Below, one piece after another: positions 56,803 to 64,000 of a stretch of 64,000 bases of DNA. Source of the DNA: Diadema setosum (Eukaryota; Echinodermata; Echinoidea; Diadematoida; Diadematidae); assembly GCA_033980235.1 (NCBI GenBank), contig CM067076.1:31737383-31801382 (forward strand), given 5' to 3'. The notes under the pieces are model-generated. The model was not told the origin of the DNA. It worked only from the letters and a program-made list of their open reading frames with translations, and did not search any database. Numbering within the stretch: position 1 is the stretch's first letter; every line of letters begins with the position of its first letter. Both the position numbers and the translations under genes were made by a program.

Positions 56803-59558
56803 AGGGCAAGTCCAAGATAGTGTCCCCTCAGATGCTCAAAATTCATCTGGATTTTATCAAAAAGTTATTGATATCATGTTGTAGCCAAAGAGTTAAATCA
56901 TATATTTCCAGCAAAGAAAATATTGAATTATGCAAATTTATGCAGGAAATATGGCCTTGATTTGCATAAATCAAAAACAAACCTTATGTATGGGACAAAT
57001 TATAAATATTCATCTAAAATCAGTAGAATTTGTCCTTGACCTAGTTCCTTTATGGACATGACCCCTGTATGAGTTAGTATAATCTGCAATTGGTAAGACA
57101 AGGTCAGCACATTAATTATGCAAATTATGCACTTTCCCAGAACATAGTGTCCCATACGTAAGGATTTGAGTATGTTTTTTAAGTTTTTTCTGAAGATTTG
57201 TAACATTGACCAATCATACTTTAGGAAGTTCTAATTTATTCATTTCAACTCCAGATTAGCAAAACTAAATGAGGAAATTTAATTAGTCCTTCATCTTATA
57301 ACTAATTAAAGTTTGCTCACGTATGGGACAAATGCCTTACGTATGGGACATTACATGCAAAGTGAATGGGAAAACCGCCTTTTGACATGGATGCTATGTC
57401 CTTACATTTGTTTGGTTAATGGTTATCTTTGCACCTACTCTGAAGGATATGTCTATATATCTGCTTTTCCTACTCAGTTGACCTCAGGGAGAGTGTAAGA
57501 ACAGCATTATTGAGTCATTCTATGATTAAGAAAGGAAAATAAAGAATATTCATTTATACTTGTAATTTCTTATTTTCATTACAGGCTGTGCAGCTGGTCT
57601 TAAATTAACATTCCCTGTTAACATTTTGATATTGGACATTTTTCTTAATTCAGTTATCATTTTCAACTTTACCTCTCTACAAAATGACTTTGTCCAAGAA
57701 TGGGATTCTCTGAGTGTCATTTTAGGTGCAGTACACTGTTCAGCATGTACCACAGGTTGTACAGCCTCAAAAGCGAAATCAAAACAATTGTGCTTATGGC
57801 GCGCATCAATGACAACATTATAGGTCTTACTGAAAAGAAAAATCACTTAAGGTGTGAGCAGGTAACTTTGTCATTACTAGAGTTGATAGCAAAGGAAAAA
57901 CCCTATGAGAATACACTTGTACTTTTTATTTTGATATGATTGTTAATATTTCAACTGTTCACCCTCAGAATATGTCATGACTTATCAAGGTCATGAACAT
58001 GATTTCTGAAAATCCTGTAAAATGAAGACTATAGTTTACATTTGCTATAAACCACAATATCAATACTGGTTCTGTGGTTGGAGTGCTAAAAACACAAATT
58101 ACACAAACAAATAGGAAATTCAATTTTCTTCTCTATTTTGTGTTTGAAGAGACAGATGTGCTCTGAGACACCTTCATCAACTCATACTTACTTTGTACCC
58201 CACATCTACACAATTATCAACATACATTGCAATCTGGTAGTGTATGATCAAATGAGGTTATTAGAATTTATTCAAAATTGTACTTTGCAGATCAGTGAGT
58301 TACTTAAGTGTTTCAAATGTAGATTTGAATGTGCAAATGATAATCTTTCCTGTATCACTACACAAGCATGTATGTATGTACAAAGTAACACAAATTTTGT
58401 CGTCTTTGGTTTCATAGACACGAAGCCAAGCAATTTGAAAAAAAAAAAAAAAAACAGCATTGGTACAAACATTCTTCTATCTCCTTAAAATCTAAAACTT
58501 TCATTAAAATTTGATTGATTCTGGGATTCAGCTAAAATTCACATGGCAAAACATGATTACAGAGCAAAATGAAGTACTCTTGTTGTTGTTGTGTTTTGTG
58601 CTGCATTTCAAACAATTATAAAGCTTTATAAAAACTTAGACAACTTGCAAGGTAAACCTAGAGCTACTGAAAGTACCCACTTCAAACTGTATTTGCAAAT
58701 TACATTGTACATGACATTTGATTCTAAAGTTGAAATTATCAAGACTACAAATTAGATATTGTACATGTACATGTATGCTATATCAAGGTCACAAGCTAGA
58801 ATTTGCTCATTTTTTTTTTTCATTTGATGAAAAAATATTGACTAGAGTAATTACAAATGGGCTAGAAATAGAGTGTCAGTATCTGCATGTGTAGACATCA
58901 TGAGGACAGTGTTAATGCATGACGGAATCCAAACTAAGACATTTAATTGTAAATTGGTAATTACTTTTATTTGTTTTATCTTAGCTTTTGCTGGGTACCT
59001 GAACCGGGAAAGTACCCACTTAGAAGTCTATTTCATTTGTTACATGTTGTAGCATGATTTGTGGAACTGAATATGACACTATGGGGAAATTTAAAGTCAT
59101 TCCCATGAATGCATTTGTGCACTAAAGACAAATGTCCCATACGTAAGTTGAGCCATGTCCCATACGTAAGGTGTACTTTCGTTAATTAAACCAACTTCAT
59201 GAAAATATGCTTTATTCTTTTGCAGTGAAACTTTGCTGAAAGATACTTCAGTATTGTACCTTTCTTCACTTCCAAACAGAACTTGATCAGTAAGGTACTT
59301 TCAGAGAATTTTCAGTTCAAACTTTATTTTGAAAAATCCAGTTTTTCTCTGGTCCCATACGTAAGTTGGCATATTTTTCTTAATAAAATAATCAACCCAA
59401 GGTCAAATGACACCAAACTTAAACACAATATTCTTCTCAGGGATACCAGTCCTCCTGACGATAAACAATAAAATCCAAGTGCTCCTTCATTACTTTTCAG
59501 AGGTTTGAAATCTCTGAATGTCCCATACGTAAGGTGCGCGATATCTTGGACTTGCCCT
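56803..59558. mobile_element. 2.76-kb putative transposon with clustered 15-mer repeats near its ends
   Basis: The outer ends are a 17-bp inverted repeat, AGGGCAAGTCCAAGATA. The right end is followed by TTAA when read outward (CCCTTAA); the left flank is TTCC, so a target duplication is not proven. Inside are eight copies of CTTACGTATGGGACA or close variants. Left group: 56983, 57148 (opposite orientation), 57316 and 57336. Right group: 59133, 59156, 59351 and 59519, all opposite to most left copies. Such subterminal motifs are often transposase-binding sites. A second direct repeat GAAAGTACCCACTT occurs at 58669 and 59008. No full-length transposase is present; one exon-like ORF lies at 57829-57673. 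Confidence 0.6.
57673..57829 (-). CDS. Exon-like ORF inside the 2.76-kb element
   Basis: Minus strand: a strong acceptor (gatttttcttttcag) is followed by 157 nt open in one frame (one base plus 52 codons) and a good donor (GAGAG|GTAAAG). The predicted segment includes KTYNVVIDARHKHNCFDFAF, then EAVQPVVHAEQC and ESHSWTKSFCRE. It is Cys/His-containing and not low complexity. I recognise no domain. It may be a remnant exon of the element's transposase or part of an unrelated minus-strand gene. The same DNA is also open on the plus strand for 79 codons, so chance openness cannot be ruled out. Confidence 0.35.
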
Positions 59559-59940
59559 TAAAAGCATTGTAATAATACAACCTTAATCCACATTCTTCTG
59601 TTGGCATGATCTATCTACATTATGTGGATTCCACCTCCTTGCATTCTCAAAATCACGGGTCATCAAGCCGACAAATTTACACATTGCCTCACTGTTCGTG
59701 TCAGGCAGGCATCGTACAGTTCAGCATGCATGCCTGTCGCATCCTGTCCTCTTGCCTGTAATTAACCTTATCAGGCAGCTAGCTGGAAACTCTTCTACCA
59801 GTAATTAGGCTTACAGCCAGGCTATGTCTAACAGATGAAGAGCTCTAGGTCAGTCAGCATGGATTGAAAATAACCTGATTTCAGAGCCGAACATTTGCGG
59901 ATGCTCCCTTTTCTTTCTCTGTACCTTGATAAAACAACGA
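59559..59940. other. Non-repeat stretch, possible regulatory DNA
   Basis: Contains TAATTA-type words (GTAATTAACCTTATC, CAGTAATTAGG), repeated AGGCAG and an E-box-like CAGATG. No exon was found. Regulatory function is only suggested. Confidence 0.2.
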
Positions 59941-60326
59941 TTAAAGGCATTACAAGCTTGTATTTACCATTTGCAGACTAGACAAAAACCCAGCTTTAGC
60001 ACTTCAAAATAGTTAAATAGTTCTAAAATGTGAGTTAGGGACGGAAACAACCAATGTAAAAATTTGAATCAGTAAAATAATGTTAAGTGAATTGTTAAAT
60101 ATATAAAATGTGAACAATAGTTGTGAAAAAAAAATCTAGACTAAACCATCTACAGTTATGGTTTATTGAGAAAAAAGTGATATAATCTCCTTATATTTTA
60201 GGCTTTATTGCAAAATTTTTACATGGTAGGATGTTTTGTGATACGACTGACCTACACATATGCATCAAATGTGATATCTCAAACATTTTTTAAATCACTG
60301 CTCCCTATGGTAAACAGTACCTTTAA
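59941..60326. mobile_element. TTAA-flanked MITE family K3, copy 3 (inverted, 386 bp)
   Basis: TTAAAGGCATTACAAGCTTG at left, GGTAAACAGTACCTTTAA at right, TTAA at both ends. Shares TTTACCATTTGCAGA, AACCATCTACAGTTATGGTT and ATCACTGCTCCCTATGG with the 32580 copy in the same orientation. Confidence 0.85.
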
Positions 60327-60508
60327 CAGTTTGTTCACAAGAGGTTGCAAAGTGAGATTTTGCTAGTAATATTGGCAGTACACATCTTCTACATGATAGA
60401 TTGTGTATATATCTCTACCTCTAAAAGTTCCTAATCGCACATGATGGAAATTCAAGCTATGATACAAATTAGTGTCTACAGGCAAAGTTTTCAAGCTCAA
60501 GCACTATA

Positions 60509-61149
60509 CCGGGTGTCCCAAAAAAATGGAACGGTGGATTTTCAGTACCTTGGGCTCTAAAAGTGATCTTTTGACATCATTAGAAAGAGCATCTTCCGCA
60601 GAAGACAATGATATCAAAATCATTAAATTTGGTGCAGTACTTTTTATTCCACGCCAATTTCTATCAAATGCAGTCATTTTCAAATTTTGCCGGATTTTTG
60701 CGACTTATGAGATAATAATTTTGACGCGACAAGCGATCCATACAGTGAATATTGTGTAAGCTTGGTGATCCATGTCAACAAAAGATACAGCTTTCACATT
60801 GGGCGCGGGCCAGAAAAAAAAAATCCACGTTCAGTGTGTGTGTATGTGTGTGCCCAATGTGAAAGCTGTATCTTTTGTTGACATGGATCAACGAGCTTGC
60901 ACAATTCACCGTATGGAACGCGTGTCGCACCCAAATTATTATCTCATAAGTCGCAAAAATCCAGCGAAATTTGAAAATGACTGCATTTACAGAAATTGGT
61001 GTAGAATAAAAAGTACTGAACCAAATTTAATGATTTTGGTATCATTGTCTGCTGCGGAAGATGCTCTCTCTAATGATGTCAAAAAATATATCACTTTTAA
61101 AATGCAAGGTACTGAAAATCCACCGTTCCGCTTTTTTTGGGACACCCGG
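60509..61149. mobile_element. 641-bp GGGTGTCCC foldback, TA-flanked (mariner-like)
   Basis: CCGGGTGTCCCAAAAAAATG at left mirrors GGGACACCCGG at right, with TA on both sides (60507-60508 and 61150-61151). The arms pair for about 300 bp each, including CATCTTCCGCAGAAGACAAT against TGTCTGCTGCGGAAGATG and ATGTCAACAAAAGATACAGC against its mirror. The centre is a ~50-bp loop with a TGTGTG run. The 142-codon ORF at 60772 is inside the palindrome and not a transposase. Ends of this type occur on mariner elements. Confidence 0.88.
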
Positions 61150-61318
61150 TATACAGGCAGCCTGTGCGTGAACCTTATGAGCATAGTAGCAGAGAATTGA
61201 GCAAATACATGTATGCAAAACACAGACAAATAAACAAGCAATAATTAACCAATCTCATAAGTAGGTCAACAGCATGAAGTAAGAAAGACATGAAAAAAGA
61301 GAGAATAAAATGTGACCC

Positions 61319-61323
<5 letters not shown>

Positions 61324-61361
<38 letters not shown>
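61324..61361. repeat. (GA)n microsatellite
   Basis: About 19 GA units. Confidence 0.95.
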
Positions 61362-61363
<2 letters not shown>

Positions 61364-61413
61364 AGCATTATGGCAGTATGAGATTGTGGGCTAAATGAAA
61401 TTCTTGGTCAAAG

Positions 61414-61583
61414 CAGGGCTGCACACTAAAACCAATTTTTTTCTACTGGTCTAAACCTGTCTGAAGTCAGATCAGCAGGTGCCCAGTTTTTCCATCTTTT
61501 ACTGGTCCATTCCTGAAAAAGTTACTGGTCCGACAGTAATTTCTATGGGTCAGGGACCGTCGGACCAGTGCCAGTGTGCAGCG
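61414..61583. mobile_element. hAT-like MITE (170 bp)
   Basis: CAGGGCTGCACACTAAAACC at left; GCCAGTGTGCAGCG at right, inverted. Flanks TTGGTCAAAG (left) and TTGGTGAAAA (right) look like a slightly decayed target duplication. Interior blocks ACTGGTC / GACCAGT repeat several times. Confidence 0.65.
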
Positions 61584-61767
61584 TTGGTGAAAAAGGAATG
61601 TGCTTACAATCTGAATGTTTCTAATGCGGATATCTCTCAGAAACATATTTGACTGAATTCAACATATTATAATATTGTATCATACTCTTTGAGGCTTTGA
61701 ATTCTACTGAAGCATTATACACGGATCCCACAGGAACATTATGCCAGTACACAGGCAGCATCAGAGT

Positions 61768-61931
61768 GCCCTGTTGCATAAAACCCTTACCGCTGGACTT
61801 CCCGCTCCTTTCTAGCAGTAAGTCTTCAAATTAGCGGTAAAGCTTATAATCCTTGATGCTGATTGGCTGTGACGCCTAATTTTGACGGTAGTTACCATTG
61901 AAATTCAACGGTAAGTTTTATGCAACGGGCC
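61768..61931. mobile_element. 164-bp MITE with GTTGCATAAAAC ends
   Basis: GCCCTGTTGCATAAAACCCT at left pairs with CGGTAAGTTTTATGCAACGGGC at right; inner blocks TTACCGC / GCGGTAA also mirror. Superfamily unknown. Confidence 0.7.
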
Positions 61932-62664
61932 ACTGGTGTTCCAGGGGTTAAAAGACAATCCCTTTTCCCTGGGCTTGAGGAGGCGATTCATTTGTAACAT
62001 GACTCCCTTGAAGAGCTAAAGGGATATTTCTTCAGAGATATATCATATCAACTTAAACCGATTTCTCAGGAACTTAATTGGATCTTCAATGACAGACGCA
62101 ATGTCCCCTTTCAAGATTACCCCATTCTCCTGCATACATGGGGCAGTCATTTTATTGCTGGCCTCCCACTAAAATTCTGCAGGTAAATCCTGCATGTACG
62201 TATGTCAGTAATTTTAATCTATTATTACTCATGTGTGTATGTGTGTGTGTGAGTGTGTTTGCTTGTTTTGTTTTGCTTTCCAGTGTTTATGCTTTGTTTT
62301 GATGATCATATCCGTTTGATTGTTGTACACATTGATTCATGATGAATGTCATGTACATTATATCATTACTAATTAATCAAATTATCTGCATTATAAATTT
62401 CAATTAAAAAAGTTATACTCTGATGATTGTGCATGTATGTGTGTATTTGTGTGGGAATGTGAAAAAAGGCAGAAAGGGGGGAATGGGGGATGGCATTACT
62501 TACATCTGTACATAGGTATGTAAGCAGCTTGGAATATGCATGCATGGGAAGTCCAACAAAAATAATTGCATTTTCATGTAATAGTGACTTAAATACTTGT
62601 ACCCAAAGATAGAGGGAGAGAAAAGGGGGGGGGGGGGGGGGTCAAACCTTTCTAAAAGAGAATA
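61932..62664. other. No gene seen
   Basis: AT-rich DNA with a GTGTGT-rich stretch (62230-62262) and an 18-G run directly before the next element (62625-62641). Confidence 0.5.
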
Positions 62665-62998
62665 CAGTTGAAACTCTCGTATCCGGACAAGTCGGGACCG
62701 GGGCTCATCCGGATAAGGGATTTGGCCGGATACGGGAGACTCAATGCTTTATACATGTACATATACATACACAAGTACTGATGTAGCCCATTGTAGTACC
62801 ACATGTAGTAATGTGTATGCTGCAACCTTTTCATTGTTACATTTGGGGATGTTTGGGGATGTTAAAATGTCTGAGGGTAAGCAATTTGGAAGTAAATTTG
62901 ATGTAATGTATGTTAATCATGTTGGAAGTAATATGTAATTCATGTGTGTTTGTGTAGGAGTTCTCAAGGAGTTGGGAATCCCCCTTTCCTCCCGTTAT

Positions 62999-63046
<48 letters not shown>

Positions 63047-63115
63047 CGGCAAGATTGCGTCCGTATAATAGAGAGATCCGGATAAAGGGAGGCCGGATAA
63101 TAGAGGTTCAATTGT
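62665..63115. mobile_element. Pogo/Tigger-like non-autonomous element, copy 3 (inverted, 451 bp)
   Basis: CAGTTGAAACTCTCGTATCC at left and ATAATAGAGGTTCAATTG at right, TA on both sides. Inverted copy of the 25231 element: shared interior CATTGTAGTACCACATGTAG and GAGTTCTCAAGGAGTTGGGA. A 42-A run at 63002-63043 replaces a short A/T-rich part in the other copy. Confidence 0.85.
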
Positions 63116-64000
63116 AGTATTAACAGACAGAGTTTTGCTTGGGAGCCTCACAACACACTGTGATGTTGATAGACGATGGCATGTTGGGGCCACAGAATGC
63201 GAAAGGGTGCCAAGACACAACTTAGACAACATCGAATGGCCTCGTTTCTACTCTACACACACACTCCATTCCCCTCTACCCAGAAGCAGTGCAATAATGA
63301 CACTGCTTGTTCAAAGAGCAAAAGCTTGTGGGCCATCCAACTGAATTCATTATCCAAAAGCCATTACATGAAATTTGTCAAAATAAACCCAGGCAGAAAC
63401 AGAAAGAATATTGTCTCTCATTATTTCTTGCTCTCGGTGCTGACAGAAAGGCTCTCGTATCATTTCTTTCTTTTTTTTAAAGTACAGGTAGCTATTTTCT
63501 TTTCTTTTCTTCTTTTTTTTTGGGGGGAGGCTGTATTACATATGTACGGAAGGGCTTCTTGAATGAGAGTCGGACTAAATTAATGCATCCATCATTGGAC
63601 AAACTGATAAAAATGCACGGCTCTTTATAAACATGTAAATCTATATCTTTGGGTCACTGAGGAACAATATTGCCACATTCCACTGGGTATGATATAGACT
63701 ATTGAAAATCATGATACACTTCTCAAGGCAAAACTCAGAAATCGTTTCACTTTCTGATGATTTATACTTCCCTTGTGGAAATATAGCATCAATTATGATT
63801 TTATTGTCTATGTCAGGAACAATTTGAAATCAGATGGACTTGATACCCCACAATGACAACATCATAAATTCTACATGAAATAAACAGCAACCCATAAGTC
63901 ACTGAAATTGTCACTGGCAGACATAATGTGTAATCACAATCAGTCTTGCAGTTTATCGTAAAAGTCTGGGTTCATTTCTGAGTGGCCATCAATTGCATCA
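63116..64000. other. No gene seen
   Basis: Unique-looking DNA with T-runs near 63470 and 63510. No exon or transposon end is supported. Confidence 0.5.

Noticed and set aside
56983..59533. Repeated 15-mer considered as a CRISPR-like or satellite array
   Set aside because: Spacing is irregular (20 to 1800 bp), copies occur in both orientations, and this is a eukaryotic genome.
60772..61200. 142-codon plus-strand ORF
   Set aside because: It lies inside the 641-bp foldback, mirrors the 60472 ORF and has no transposase-like sequence.

Overview
This window is eukaryotic nuclear DNA. Coding sequence is sparse, split by multi-kilobase GT...AG introns, in an AT-rich background full of microsatellites and short inverted-repeat DNA transposons. 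Base texture (many TGTACATGTA-like and TAGGCCTA-like words, palindromic MITEs ending in TTAA or flanked by TA) suggests a marine invertebrate deuterostome such as an echinoderm. That assignment is an inference from style; nothing here fixes the species.

The one gene I recognise is holocarboxylase synthetase (HLCS, biotin-protein ligase), on the minus strand and running out of the left edge. Four coding exons fit together in phase: 20345-20076 (start codon, 90 codons), 10651-10478 (58 codons, or 59 with a tandem NAGNAG acceptor), 6034-5857 (59 codons + 1 nt) and 684-1 (2 nt + 227 codons + 1 nt, open at the edge). Together they give about 435 N-terminal residues. Identity rests on the last exon, whose final ~80 residues match the N-terminal half of animal HLCS, upstream of the catalytic domain. 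The catalytic BirA-like domain lies outside the window. Introns are about 9.4, 4.4 and 5.2 kb. Two CpG-rich patches in intron 1 (11040-11600 and 18180-18480) could be alternative promoters. The second precedes a short ORF on the same strand whose candidate donors are in phase with exon 2.

From 20.5 kb to 64 kb no gene can be named. Two short minus-strand stretches look exon-like: 23152-22978, hydrophobic and ending in a stop, and 57829-57673, 52 open codons between good splice sites.

Most other recognisable content is mobile DNA. (i) TA-flanked elements: pogo-like (3048, 25231, 62665), TGTGACCC-ended (18819, 50684), CTGTAAAA-ended (44169, 53811) and a 641-bp GGGTGTCCC foldback (60509). (ii) TTAA-flanked elements: a ~93-bp piggyBac-like palindrome (8230, 10359, 32936, 48182, 51249) and longer Kolobok-like foldbacks in four families. 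(iii) hAT-like MITEs (41327, 61414). (iv) A 2.75-kb element (56803-59558) with eight copies of a 15-mer in two clusters near its ends. At three places two different or identical TTAA elements abut and share one TTAA. (v) Two unclassified dispersed repeats, each present as an inverted pair (35108/39219 and 33436/46829). Tandem repeats include a 350-bp GATA/GACA array, a ~760-bp polypyrimidine tract, two related ~60-bp minisatellite arrays and several G-rich runs. I saw no rRNA, tRNA or CRISPR array.
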